This document shows positions 52,462 through 61,694 of a stretch of 64,000 bases of DNA, one piece after another. Each line of letters begins with the position of its first letter. Position 1 is the first letter of the stretch. The notes beneath the pieces were generated by a model, which was given only the letters and a program-made list of their open reading frames with translations, was not told the origin of the DNA and made no database searches. Position numbers and translations under genes: made by a program. The DNA comes from an uncultured Sutterella sp. (GTDB lineage: Bacteria > Pseudomonadota > Gammaproteobacteria > Burkholderiales > Burkholderiaceae_F): contig CAJJRX010000007.1 in the NCBI GenBank assembly GCA_905194315.1, forward strand, positions 1 through 64,000, given 5' to 3'.

Positions 52462-55400
52462 ATGGTTGGCGTTTACGAGCGGCTTCTTACAGCACTGTTT
52501 CAGAAAAAAATTGCTGCGGATACTGAGCAGAAATATTTTTACGGTGAGCGGCCTGTTGCGCCGCAGGAGGCAGCCCGGCTGCTTTCTGGCTATGTGGCTG
52601 AAATCCTGGAGAAGGTGCTCCGGCGCAGACTTGAGGATAACGGAAGTGTTGAAGACGCGGTGAAGTTCGTCAACGATGCTGTCCTGCATATTGCCAGCTC
52701 GCCGGTAGTTGCCGGAGACGACCTGCTCGATGCCGGGGCAAGGATCCTGACAGCTGTTCTTGAGCGAACCGGAACGGATGAGGCCCTTAATCAGGAACTT
52801 CAAAGACTGCTCCCGAACACCGGATTGACCCGGAGCAGCCTTTTCAGCGGGGCTGGTGAGGGATTTACGCTTGCCAGTGAACTCGCCCGTGAAATTCTCT
52901 CTGCAGACAGAATTGACTGGCTGGTGAGCTTTGTTCGCCAGTCAGGGATTGCACCGCTGATGAAGAGCCTCGAGGAGGCAACAGGCCGCGGGGCAAAGTT
53001 CCGTCTGCTGACCACCACCTATATGGCGGTGAGCGATTTTGCCGCAATTAAACGCCTTGCGCAGCTGCCTAATACGGAAGTGAGGATCTCGTACGATGAG
53101 AATACGACACGTCTTCACGCCAAAGCCTACCTTTTTTACCGCAACACCCTGAGTCACTCGGTGTATGTCGGCTCCTCGAACCTCTCCGCTGCCGCCATCG
53201 GTTCAGGGATGGAATGGAATGTAAAGTCAACCTCGGCAGAGTCTCCGGCGCTTGTGCAATCGATGTTTGAGCGGTTCGAGCGGTACTGGAACGACAGCAG
53301 CCTGTTTGTCCCGTACACGCCCGGCGATGATGAAAGGCTGGAGAAGGCGCTTAGCCGGCCGTATATGCCGCTTGAATACAGCAGTGCCGAGCAGAACAGC
53401 CTTGAGAATACGGACGGTCTGCCTCTTGCGCCTTTTGAGCTCTTTGATTATCAGGAAGAGGTGCTCACGAAAATTGCCGATGCGCGGCGTGATCTGCACT
53501 CACACAGAAATCTTGTGGTGGCGGCGACCGGCACAGGTAAAACGGTTATTGCAGCCAACGATTTCAAACGTTTTCTGAAAACGCATCCGGATGCGACCCT
53601 GCTCTTTATTGTGCACCGTGAGGAAATTATCCGCCAGGCAAGGGAAACGTTCAGGCGCGTGCTGGAAGACGAAAATTTCGGCGAAATGTGGTTTTCCGGG
53701 GTTCGGCCGTCCGTCTTTCGCCATGTTTTCGCCTCTGTAGCCACATTGAGCTCTCAGCTCAAAAAAGCCCCGTTCCCGAGGGACGCCTTTGATTACATCA
53801 TTGTTGACGAAGCCCACCATGTGACCGCTCCGAGCTACGCTGAGGTGCTCTCGCAATTTGACCCGAAGGTGCTCCTTGGACTGACAGCCACTCCTGAGCG
53901 TCTTGACAATGCAGACGTGAGGAAAGTCTTTGACGGACGCTATACCGCAGAAATCCGCCTCGCTGATGCGATCAACAAGGGGATGCTGGTGCCTTTCACA
54001 TATTACGGCGTCCCTGATGTGGTGGACCTCTCCGGAGTACGCTGGAAGGGCGGTCAGTATGTGGCGAGCGATCTGTCACAGATTTTTATTAACAGTCCTG
54101 AGCGCAGCACGCATATTCTGGATGTGGTGCGGGACAAAATCCCTAATTTTGATCAGATTCAGGCACTTGCCTTCTGTGTGGATCAGGCGCATGCAAGGGC
54201 GATGACAGCCGCGTTTGATAGGGCTGGCTACCGTGTCGCCTGCCTTACGTCTGATAACAGCAATCAGCGCGAGGAATTGCTCAATAAGCTCAAGAGCCGT
54301 GAAATTAACTGCCTTTTTGTGGTGGATATGTTCAACGAAGGCGTGGACATTCCGGGCATTGATACCGTTCTATTCCTTCGCCCCACACAGAGTCTTACGG
54401 TGTTTCTGCAGCAGCTCGGCCGCGGGTTGCGCCGTGCAAAAAACAAATTCCGTCTGCGGGTGCTGGACTTTATTGCCAGAACCCGTGCCGAATATGACTG
54501 GAGCAGACGTCTTGGCGCCCTGATGGGCTTCAACCCGAAGGTGTCCGCGTCAGTGATCCGCGAAGCGATCCGTACGGACAATTATCCGTATCTGCCCAAG
54601 GGCTGCCAGATCAGCCTGACGGATGTTGCACAGTGCACTGTGCTGAAAAACATTGAAGACCACATTAACCGTTTGGGCCGCGACAGTGCTGTGGTGGATA
54701 CGCTGCGTGACTGGATGGCGGGTAAGACCGGGGAGCCGTCTCTGGAGGCGTTTCTTGCTGATACAGGGCTCTCGCTGGATCATATCTACAAGCGTGGAAC
54801 CTGGACCAGGCTGAAGAGCGCACTGACTGGCGGTCGTGATCCCGGATTTGACAAACGCCTGCAGCGGGCGGTGTACAACCGCTGGCTTCTCATCGACGAT
54901 GCCGATTATATTGAGTTTCTGATCCGGCTTGTCAGGAACGGGTTCTCCATTGATACCAGCTCTCTCTCACAGTCGGAGTCGGCTTATCTGATGATGTTTT
55001 ATTACGATTACTTCGACAGCAGGGGTCTGTTTGCCACTGCCGAGCAGATGCTCTCGGCACTGCAGGCGGATGCGGCACTTCGTGAAGAGCTGCGTGAGCT
55101 GCTGCCGCTTTTGCGTGCAGGAATGTCAAAGGGACTCCGAGGTGTTTCCGGCGCCCCCGGGCAGCTCACACCTCTTAAGCTCTACGGCCGCTACACCAAA
55201 GGTGAGATTCTTTCAGCCCTTCAGCGTTGGACTTTAAACAGCAGACCCGATCAGGTGACCGGCGTGAGTTACGGGGATCTGAAACCTGTTGAAAAAGCCC
55301 CGCAGCAGGCGGAAGTACCTTTTGCCGCCATGTTTGTCACCGTGAACAAGGACGGGAAGACGACTACGGCGTACAAAGACTACGCCATAGACGGGCAGAC

Positions 55401-55656
55401 ATTTCACTGGCAGTCGCCCAACAGCGCCTCTGAGGGAAGTGCTGAAGGCAAAAAACTGCTGGATCCCTCCCGCCTCAAACTGCTTTTTGTCCGCCATTTT
55501 GACATGGTGGACAACCAGCGTCGCGAAACCTACAGCTACCTAGGTCCGGTTCGCTACGTCAGCCATACAGGGGAAAAACCTATATCGTTTGTTTGGCGTA
55601 CGGACTATCCTATTCCCGAAGAGGTTTATCAGTACGCCCGCCACTATCAGAATTAA
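52462..55656 (+). CDS. PLD-domain / DEAH helicase / DUF3427 protein
   Basis: A 1064-residue multidomain protein. The N-terminal third contains a phospholipase-D-like nuclease domain with the HxK motif (RLHAKAYLFYR, His about 218) and VGSSNLS. A superfamily 2 helicase follows: Walker A AATGTGKT near 355, DEAHH near 449, LGLTATPER near 470 and motif VI QQLGRGLRRA near 655. The C-terminal part resembles DUF3427. This architecture is seen in stand-alone bacterial helicase-nucleases that often occur in defence or repair loci; no partner gene is adjacent. The start follows only a weak ribosome site. The domains are clear, the biological role is not. Confidence 0.87.
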   Translation: MVGVYERLLTALFQKKIAADTEQKYFYGERPVAPQEAARLLSGYVAEILEKVLRRRLEDNGSVEDAVKFVNDAVLHIASSPVVAGDDLLDAGARILTAVLERTGTDEALNQELQRLLPNTGLTRSSLFSGAGEGFTLASELAREILSADRIDWLVSFVRQSGIAPLMKSLEEATGRGAKFRLLTTTYMAVSDFAAIKRLAQLPNTEVRISYDENTTRLHAKAYLFYRNTLSHSVYVGSSNLSAAAIGSGMEWNVKSTSAESPALVQSMFERFERYWNDSSLFVPYTPGDDERLEKALSRPYMPLEYSSAEQNSLENTDGLPLAPFELFDYQEEVLTKIADARRDLHSHRNLVVAATGTGKTVIAANDFKRFLKTHPDATLLFIVHREEIIRQARETFRRVLEDENFGEMWFSGVRPSVFRHVFASVATLSSQLKKAPFPRDAFDYIIVDEAHHVTAPSYAEVLSQFDPKVLLGLTATPERLDNADVRKVFDGRYTAEIRLADAINKGMLVPFTYYGVPDVVDLSGVRWKGGQYVASDLSQIFINSPERSTHILDVVRDKIPNFDQIQALAFCVDQAHARAMTAAFDRAGYRVACLTSDNSNQREELLNKLKSREINCLFVVDMFNEGVDIPGIDTVLFLRPTQSLTVFLQQLGRGLRRAKNKFRLRVLDFIARTRAEYDWSRRLGALMGFNPKVSASVIREAIRTDNYPYLPKGCQISLTDVAQCTVLKNIEDHINRLGRDSAVVDTLRDWMAGKTGEPSLEAFLADTGLSLDHIYKRGTWTRLKSALTGGRDPGFDKRLQRAVYNRWLLIDDADYIEFLIRLVRNGFSIDTSSLSQSESAYLMMFYYDYFDSRGLFATAEQMLSALQADAALREELRELLPLLRAGMSKGLRGVSGAPGQLTPLKLYGRYTKGEILSALQRWTLNSRPDQVTGVSYGDLKPVEKAPQQAEVPFAAMFVTVNKDGKTTTAYKDYAIDGQTFHWQSPNSASEGSAEGKKLLDPSRLKLLFVRHFDMVDNQRRETYSYLGPVRYVSHTGEKPISFVWRTDYPIPEEVYQYARHYQN

Positions 55657-55912
55657 TTCTCGACTGTACCTGGCTGGCGGAATCGACCGAGCACAGAAGT
55701 ATCTGTGTTCCGAATAGGCGCTCGCTGCCCATCGAGCTACTCTCTGGAGAGTATCGAAGTACGAAATCATAGAGGGGCAAGTGGAATTTTCAAAAATTCT
55801 TTAAAGACCATACAGGATTGCTCTAAGGACTTTCACAACCTGACGTCTGTCAGCGCATTAGCATACAAATATTCAAAGAATTTCAGTGCTTTATGCCGTC
55901 AGGAGGAGAGAG
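55657..55912 (+). other. Region upstream of the second carbamate kinase operon
   Basis: 256 bases with no gene. A short palindrome CACAGAAGTATCTGTG (55692-55707) follows the helicase. The promoter of the operon must lie here, but I could not define it with confidence. Confidence 0.4.
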
Positions 55913-56836
55913 ATGAAGGTTGTGGTCACACTTGGAGGTAATGCTCTGCTGAGACGCGGGCAGCCGATGACTGCCTGCAATCAGCGCGAGAACGTCAGAG
56001 TGGCCGTCATGGCACTGAGAAATGTTGCGCTCAGACACCGTCTGATTCTCGGACACGGAAACGGTCCGCAGGTAGGTCTGATTGCTCTGCAGAATGACGC
56101 GTATGCCCATCAGGTGCCGGCCTATCCGTTCGATATCCTCGGCGCAGAAAGCCAGGCGATGGTGGGTTACATGTTTGCCCAGGAAATGCGCAATGCACTG
56201 GGTGAGGGCACTGTGGTTTCACTGGTCACGCAGTCCGTGGTTGACCCGGAGGATCCGGCTTTCAGCAACCCGACCAAGTTTATCGGACCGGTGTATACCG
56301 AAGAGCAGGCTCTGGCGCTTGAAAAAGAAAAAGGCTGGGTGATGAAGGCGGACGGTCAGTACAGACGCCGCGTGGTGCCCAGTCCTCTGCCACGCAGAAT
56401 TGTTGAAATTGAAGCCATCAGAAGACTCGTTGACGCGGGTGTTACCGTGATTGCCGGTGGTGGCGGCGGAGTGCCCGTGGTGGAAAAGGATGGAAAACTG
56501 CAGGGGCTTGAGGCGGTGATTGACAAGGATTACTGCTCAAGTCTGATGGCTCGTGAACTTAATGCGGACCGGCTGATCATTGCCACGGATGTGAAAGGGG
56601 TATTCACCGGCTGGGGAACGCCTGAGCAGAAACTCATTCGCAGCGCCTCGCCGGAAACCCTTCTGGAAATGGGTTTTGCCGCCGGCTCCATGGGACCGAA
56701 GGTACTGGCGGCCTGTGAATTCGCCAGAGCCACCGGCAGGCGCGCTGTGATTGGCGCTCTCGAAGAAATTGAAGGTATGGTAGAGGGGATGGCAGGGACG
56801 CAGATTCAGTCGGACCTCGAGCTGGCCTACTACTGA
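55913..56836 (+). CDS. arcC: Carbamate kinase, second paralogue
   Basis: A 307-residue carbamate kinase with [41 protein letters not shown] and IDKDYCSSLMA. AGGAGGAGAG precedes the ATG at 55913; an upstream frame to 55886 is unnecessary. It opens an operon with an Nramp-like carrier, allG and allF, matching the E. coli allK-allFGH set, in which it converts the carbamoyl phosphate made by oxamate carbamoyltransferase to ATP. It differs clearly from the paralogue at 42425. Confidence 0.94.
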   Translation: MKVVVTLGGNALLRRGQPMTACNQRENVRVAVMALRNVALRHRLILGHGNGPQVGLIALQNDAYAHQVPAYPFDILGAESQAMVGYMFAQEMRNALGEGTVVSLVTQSVVDPEDPAFSNPTKFIGPVYTEEQALALEKEKGWVMKADGQYRRRVVPSPLPRRIVEIEAIRRLVDAGVTVIAGGGGGVPVVEKDGKLQGLEAVIDKDYCSSLMARELNADRLIIATDVKGVFTGWGTPEQKLIRSASPETLLEMGFAAGSMGPKVLAACEFARATGRRAVIGALEEIEGMVEGMAGTQIQSDLELAYY

Positions 56837-56948
56837 CATCAGTAAACGGAACAGGGCGAAGCGGTGAAAAGACAAATACCACAAAGCCCTGACAGACTAT
56901 CAGGTTGTCTGCGGCAGTCCCGCAGAACCTTCTTTAAGGGGATGAGGT

Positions 56949-58184
56949 ATGAACGCCTTCTTTAGAAAACTCAAGTCCAGCGGACCTGCAGCGATTATCA
57001 CCAGCGCCTTTATCGGCCCCGGCACGATTATTGTCTCGACCAAAGTGGGCATTTCTTTCGGTTTCAGTCTGCTCTGGGCGACAATATTTGCAGTTATCTC
57101 CCTGATTCTGCTTATGGAGACCGCCTCCCGTATTGCCATTGTGACGAGAAAAGATCTTGTTGAGGCGATCATCGACGTGTTCCCCGGAAACCAGCTCTGG
57201 AAACGGTTTATTCAGGTCCTGATGCTGCTGGCGGTTCTCACGATCTGCTTTGCGTTCCAGACCGGAAATCTGACCGGCGGTGCGCTCGGCTTTGCGGATA
57301 TCTTTGGCATTGGCACCACCCCGGTTGTGCTTGGAATGACAGCGGTTGTCCTTGCGGTGACGCTGCTCGGTTCAACAAAGTCACTCGAATTCATCATGAA
57401 GCTTTTTGTCGGTGTGATGGGCTTCATCTTTATTTTCACCATGCTGGTGGTCAAACCCGATCCTGCCGCCATGGCTGCAGGTCTGGTTCCTCAGCTCCCG
57501 CCCGGAAGCTATGTCCTGACGCTGGCACTGGTCGGCACGACACTGATCGGGATCAATCTTATCCTTCACTCGATTACCTCCAAAGCCCGCTGGAGCAAGG
57601 TTGAAGATCTGGCTGATGCCAAGTGGGATATCGGCTTTAACATTCTGATCGGCGGTCTGATCACCATCTCTCTTGTGGTGACTGCGGCAACGGTTCTCCG
57701 CGGTAGCCCGATTGCCGGACATCCCGCGCTTGCCTTTACGCGTTCGCTCGAACCGGTACTCGGCAGCTATGCCCGCGTGCTTGGTGACCTCGGGCTCTTT
57801 GCCGCCGGGCTCTCGTCCGCCATTGCCATTCCGTTTACGCTCAAAAACATCACAACAAGCGTGTTCCGGTTCTCTGATGGTGTGCACGGTAAAAAGGCTA
57901 ACGCTATTGCGGTGGTGGCCATCCTTTTCGGGGCGTTCCTTTCCATTACCGGTAAAAACCCGCTTGAGATTATCATTACGGCACAGGCTGTGAGCGGCTT
58001 TTTCCTGCCGCTGATCACAGTACTCATCCTGATTGTTGCCAATAACAAAAAGCTTCTGGGTCAGTACACGAACAACATGTTCCAGAATCTGATCGGTATT
58101 CTGGTCGTCGTGCTCACGGTACTGCTCGGTGCTAACGGTATCATTCAGGCATTCAATTCGCTGATGAAACTTCTGGGAGGCTAA
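56949..58184 (+). CDS. Nramp-fold carrier lacking the metal-binding residues
   Basis: A 411-residue, 11-helix protein of the Nramp (SLC11) superfamily. True metal carriers have DPGN in helix 1 and MPHN in helix 6. Here these read GPGT (residues 23-26) and IGIN (200-203), so the Asp, the first Asn, the Met and the His that hold manganese are absent, while LHS after helix 6 remains. Transport of Mn or Fe is therefore unlikely. It ends four bases before allG and follows carbamate kinase, so it may carry oxamate, oxalurate or another amide of the pathway. Nramp-like proteins without these ligands also occur in other organic-acid amide operons. Confidence 0.82.
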   Translation: MNAFFRKLKSSGPAAIITSAFIGPGTIIVSTKVGISFGFSLLWATIFAVISLILLMETASRIAIVTRKDLVEAIIDVFPGNQLWKRFIQVLMLLAVLTICFAFQTGNLTGGALGFADIFGIGTTPVVLGMTAVVLAVTLLGSTKSLEFIMKLFVGVMGFIFIFTMLVVKPDPAAMAAGLVPQLPPGSYVLTLALVGTTLIGINLILHSITSKARWSKVEDLADAKWDIGFNILIGGLITISLVVTAATVLRGSPIAGHPALAFTRSLEPVLGSYARVLGDLGLFAAGLSSAIAIPFTLKNITTSVFRFSDGVHGKKANAIAVVAILFGAFLSITGKNPLEIIITAQAVSGFFLPLITVLILIVANNKKLLGQYTNNMFQNLIGILVVVLTVLLGANGIIQAFNSLMKLLGG

Positions 58185-58187
58185 CCG

Positions 58188-59423
58188 ATGTTAACTGCAA
58201 ACAAAATTGCCATGGAACGAATGGCAGCGGCAGATCCGGTGCTGGTTGATATCCAGCTCGCCCGAGACGTTCTGCCGGGCTTTGCCAGAAACATTCTGCT
58301 TCATGCCGGCCCGCCTATCGCTTTCCGTGATATGTGCCCGCCGATGCAGGGGGCTGTGTACTGCGCCCTGATTAACGAAGGCTTTGCAAAGACGATTGAA
58401 GAGGCGCGGGTTGTGGCAGAGAGTGGAGAGATCCGTTATGAGCCCTGCCACCATTTCAAGACGGTGGGCCCGATGACGGGCCTCACGACCTGGTCAATGC
58501 CTGTCTGGGTGATCGAGGATAAGAACACCGGCGAACGTGCGTACGTTAATGTGAGCGAAGGTCAGGGGGTGGGGTTGCGTTTTGGTGAATACAGCCAGAA
58601 AACGCTCGACAAGCTCAACTGGATAAAAGATGTCTTTATGCCCGTGTTCCAGAAGATTCTTCGCGAGGACGGACCGGTTGATCTTGCGCCGATTATGGCG
58701 CAGGGGCTCGCCATGGGCGATGAGCTGCATATGCGCAATCTGGCGACCACCTCGCTTATTCTGAAGAAGTTTGCCCATTCGATCGGCAAACATGCGGGCG
58801 AGCATGCAGCGGATATTCTGAAATTCATCTCCGTGGGTAATGATCAGTTCTTCCTCAATCTGGCGATGGGGGCAAACAAACTGATCGCAGACAGAGGTGA
58901 CGGCGTGCGCGGGTCAACCGTTGTCACAGCCATTGCGCGCAACGGGGTTGAGGTCGGTATCCGGATCAGCGGTCTGAAGGGGCGCTGGTTTACCGCACCC
59001 GCACCGATGATTGACGGGCTGTATTTCCCGGGGTTCACCGAAAAAGATGCCTGTCCGGATCTCGGTGACAGCGCCATCATGGAAACCGGCGGTTTCGGTG
59101 GCTGCGCGATGATCGCCTCGCCCGCTATTGTGAAATTCCTCGGTCAGGACAGCGTGGAGATTGCTCACAGAACCACGCAGAACGCCTACAAAATTGCCTG
59201 CGGCACCAATGACAAATACCAGATTCCCATTCTGGACTTCAAAGGTATTCCGCTCGCTCTGGATGCCATGAAGATTGTGGAAACGGGGCTCACCCCGGTG
59301 CTCAATACCGCTATTGCTTCGAATAAAGCAGGGCAGGGCATGGTGGGGGCCGGGATGTCGGTGACGCCTGTGAAACCCTTTGAAGACGCCATTGTCGCGC
59401 TGGCTCAGGAACTGGGAGTATGA
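58188..59423 (+). CDS. allG: YlbE/AllG-type (DUF1116) subunit of oxamate carbamoyltransferase
   Basis: A 411-residue DUF1116 protein close to E. coli YlbE: LLHAGPPIAFRDMCPPMQGA, YEPCHHFKTVGPMTG, GDELHMRN, DQFFLNLAMG and GDSAIMETGGFGG match. In E. coli AllG works with AllF and AllH to turn oxalurate into oxamate and carbamoyl phosphate. It overlaps the neighbouring genes closely (stop at 59423, next ATG at 59425). It has the short E. coli-type N-terminus; the segment that some relatives carry in front is encoded apart, at 60939. No AllH (DUF2877) gene is present here. Confidence 0.88.
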   Translation: MLTANKIAMERMAAADPVLVDIQLARDVLPGFARNILLHAGPPIAFRDMCPPMQGAVYCALINEGFAKTIEEARVVAESGEIRYEPCHHFKTVGPMTGLTTWSMPVWVIEDKNTGERAYVNVSEGQGVGLRFGEYSQKTLDKLNWIKDVFMPVFQKILREDGPVDLAPIMAQGLAMGDELHMRNLATTSLILKKFAHSIGKHAGEHAADILKFISVGNDQFFLNLAMGANKLIADRGDGVRGSTVVTAIARNGVEVGIRISGLKGRWFTAPAPMIDGLYFPGFTEKDACPDLGDSAIMETGGFGGCAMIASPAIVKFLGQDSVEIAHRTTQNAYKIACGTNDKYQIPILDFKGIPLALDAMKIVETGLTPVLNTAIASNKAGQGMVGAGMSVTPVKPFEDAIVALAQELGV

Positions 59424-59424
59424 G

Positions 59425-60927
59425 ATGCTGAAAAACCTTGTTATCACAAACCGTTATTACGACTCTGCGACGCTCATGCTCCTGACCAACAAAGTCAAGG
59501 CTGAGCTTGGGCTGGCGACAGAAGAGATTGCCGTGATGATGGCCACGGACATGAATAAACGCATCCTGCATGAGTCCGGACTGCTTGCCGAGGCCGGCGA
59601 GAGTGCCAATCCGGGTGATGTGGTGGTGGCGATCCGCAGCGATATGCCCGATGAGGAGATCCTTGCCCTCGTTGAGCGTTTCCTGAGCCGTCGTGCGGCA
59701 AAAAAGACGCAGGCCGTTGAGGTGACCTCTGTCAATGACGCCCTGGAAGTGAGCCCGGAAAGCAACTTTGCGGTGGTGAGTCTGCCAGGCGTCTATGCGG
59801 CGCGCGAAACCCGCAAGCTGCTTAATGCCGGTAAACATGTTCTGCTCTTTAGCGACAACATCTCTGTGGAGGATGAGGTCAGTCTCAAGAAGCTTGCGGT
59901 TGAAAAGGATCTGCTGATGATGGGGCCCGACTGCGGCACGGCCATTATCAATGGCGTCGGTCTGGGCTTCTCCAATACGGTGCGCGAGGGAAGAATCGGC
60001 ATTGTTGCCGCCTCCGGCACTGGGCTGCAGGAAGTGGCAACACTGATTTCCAATGCGGGCTCGGGGATATCGCAGGCATTCGGCACCGGCGGACGGGATA
60101 TCAAAGACAAGGTGGGCGGCATTATGATGCTCTACACGCTTGATCTGCTCATCCGGGACAAAAACACCGATGTGATAGTTATCGTGGCCAAGCCGCCTGA
60201 AGATGGGGTGCTGGCGAAGATGATCGAAAAACTCTCCGGCGTTCTCAAACCGGTTGTCGCCTGCTTCCTGGGTGCTGATCCGGCGAAGTTTGAGGGCACG
60301 GGTATCCATTTTGCATCGACACTGCATGAGGCAGCGCAAAAAGCGCTCGCCCTTGAAGGGGTGAAGATCGCAGAGGAGGCATCGTTTGAGGACGTGCTCG
60401 CAAAGCATGCCGGTCTCCGTGGCGACGGTTATATCCGGGCAATCTACTGCGGCGGAACCCTTGCTTACGAAACGCTCCTGATGCTTTCCCGAAAGGGGCT
60501 GCCGGTCACTTCGAACCTTCTGCATGATGCCTCGCATCTCTCAAGCCGTGATGTGAGCCGGGTCAACGCAGTGATCGATATGGGCGACGATGAGTTCACG
60601 GTCGGGAAACCTCATCCGATGATTGACCCCGGTGCGCGCAGTGAACGGCTTCGTGCGGAGGCCGCGGATCCGGAAGTGTCTGTGATCATTGCGGATGTGG
60701 AGCTCGGTTACGGCTCCAATGACCTCGCGGCGGATGTGCTCGCATCGGATGTCAGAGAGATTCTTACCCGGCGTCCGGACATTGCGGTGATTACCGTTAT
60801 CTGCGGCTCCTATCAGGATTATCAGGGCTATGATGCCAAAAAGAAACTCCTGGAAGAGGCCGGTGCCATTGTCCCTGCTTCGAACGCCCAGGCGGTCGAA
60901 CTCGCTCTCAAGCTCTTGAAGAAATAA
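59425..60927 (+). CDS. allF: FdrA/AllF-type subunit of oxamate carbamoyltransferase
   Basis: A 500-residue FdrA protein, related in fold to succinyl-CoA synthetase. It begins MLKNLVITNRYYDSATLML. The middle part has MGPDCGTAIINGVGLGFSN, IVAASGTGLQEV and GGRDIKDKVGG, and the C-terminal half a second nucleotide-binding-like domain ending QGYDAKKKLLEEAGA. The ATG at 59425 is one base past the allG stop, so the two are translationally coupled. A frame upstream overlaps allG and is not needed. A second fdrA starts at 63851. Oxamate carbamoyltransferase is the likely role, by family. Confidence 0.9.
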   Translation: MLKNLVITNRYYDSATLMLLTNKVKAELGLATEEIAVMMATDMNKRILHESGLLAEAGESANPGDVVVAIRSDMPDEEILALVERFLSRRAAKKTQAVEVTSVNDALEVSPESNFAVVSLPGVYAARETRKLLNAGKHVLLFSDNISVEDEVSLKKLAVEKDLLMMGPDCGTAIINGVGLGFSNTVREGRIGIVAASGTGLQEVATLISNAGSGISQAFGTGGRDIKDKVGGIMMLYTLDLLIRDKNTDVIVIVAKPPEDGVLAKMIEKLSGVLKPVVACFLGADPAKFEGTGIHFASTLHEAAQKALALEGVKIAEEASFEDVLAKHAGLRGDGYIRAIYCGGTLAYETLLMLSRKGLPVTSNLLHDASHLSSRDVSRVNAVIDMGDDEFTVGKPHPMIDPGARSERLRAEAADPEVSVIIADVELGYGSNDLAADVLASDVREILTRRPDIAVITVICGSYQDYQGYDAKKKLLEEAGAIVPASNAQAVELALKLLKK

Positions 60928-60938
60928 GGAGGACAGTC

Positions 60939-61115
60939 ATGTCAATTCTGGACGTCAAGGAACTCAAGGTTCTGAATGTGGGGCTTGAGAGCTTCAAAGA
61001 GGCTCTGGAAAAGCAGAATGTGCCCGTGGTTCAGGTTCAATGGAAACCGGAGGCGGGCGGCAACATTAAACTGCTCGAAATCATCGACAGGTTACGGGAA
61101 AAGGACATTCACTAG
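60939..61115 (+). CDS. 58-residue protein resembling the N-terminal segment of long DUF1116 proteins
   Basis: A small ORF with an excellent ribosome site (AAGGAGGA, 11 bases after allF). The sequence includes LKVLNVGLESFKEALEKQ, VVQVQWKPEAGGN and LLEIIDRL, which I recognise as the opening part found in longer DUF1116 (AllG) proteins. Here it is a separate polypeptide downstream of allF. It may complete the enzyme as a small subunit, or replace part of AllH. Conservation elsewhere would decide. The operon ends right after it at a terminator. Confidence 0.75.
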   Translation: MSILDVKELKVLNVGLESFKEALEKQNVPVVQVQWKPEAGGNIKLLEIIDRLREKDIH

Positions 61116-61120
61116 CCGCG

Positions 61121-61168
61121 AAAAAATCCCCTGACGGGTGCAAAAGCTGCCGCTCAGGGGATTTTTTT
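61121..61168. terminator. Strong terminator between convergent genes
   Basis: AAAATCCCCTGA pairs with TCAGGGGATTTT, with an A-run before and seven T after; it can act in both directions. Confidence 0.9.
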
Positions 61169-61172
61169 ATGC

Positions 61173-61544
61173 TCAGAGCTCTCCGGCCACCTTTGTGAGG
61201 CGGTCTCGCAGGATGCGGGCGTGGTTGTGCAGAGGCTGTTTTGAGCCGTACAGCAGCACGACTGACGCGTACCCCTCCTGCTTCCAGGCACTGATAAAAG
61301 GGATGAGCTTTTCCTGAGTGAGCTCATCGCGATACTGCCGGGCAAAGCCTTCCCAGTGCCCGTCTGTATCCTCGTGAAACCATTTACGAAGGCTGACCGA
61401 CGGCGCCAGCTCCTTAGCCCATTGAACGCCCTGAAGCTTTTCTTTACGTACACCTCGCGGCCACAGGCGGTCAATGAGGACATAGTGGTGCTCAGGCAGA
61501 AGCTGACAGTCGTAGACGCGCTCAATTGTGAAAGTCATCGGCAT
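61173..61544 (-). CDS. DUF488 (YeaO-like) family protein
   Basis: A 123-residue cytoplasmic protein with the family marks VLIDRLWPRGVRKEKL and WFHEDTDGHWEGFARQYRDEL, and the cluster VVLLYGSKQPLHNHARILRD. Members are small proteins of unestablished function. It is convergent with the allF operon. It may be transcribed alone; the upstream terminator of the yqhA gene separates the two. Confidence 0.85.
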   Translation of the reverse strand: MPMTFTIERVYDCQLLPEHHYVLIDRLWPRGVRKEKLQGVQWAKELAPSVSLRKWFHEDTDGHWEGFARQYRDELTQEKLIPFISAWKQEGYASVVLLYGSKQPLHNHARILRDRLTKVAGEL

Positions 61545-61639
61545 TTCGTTCTTTTCTCATGGGAAAAATTTACTGACAGGCTAATAAGCCTAACACCGGC
61601 GCACCTGAGGCGCAAACTCGCGTGTCGCTGAGGTGCCAG

Positions 61640-61673
61640 AAAAGAACGGGAGGTGTCTCATCGACACCTCCCG
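61640..61673 (-). terminator. Rho-independent terminator (minus strand)
   Basis: CGGGAGGTGTC pairs perfectly with GACACCTCCCG; on the minus strand TTCTTTTC follows. Confidence 0.8.
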
Positions 61674-61694
61674 GCCGGCTTTCACAGTCTTTTA

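Noticed and set aside
55692..55707. CACAGA-N4-TCTGTG palindrome after the helicase gene
   Set aside because: Short, without a T-run or conserved spacing to a promoter; could be chance.
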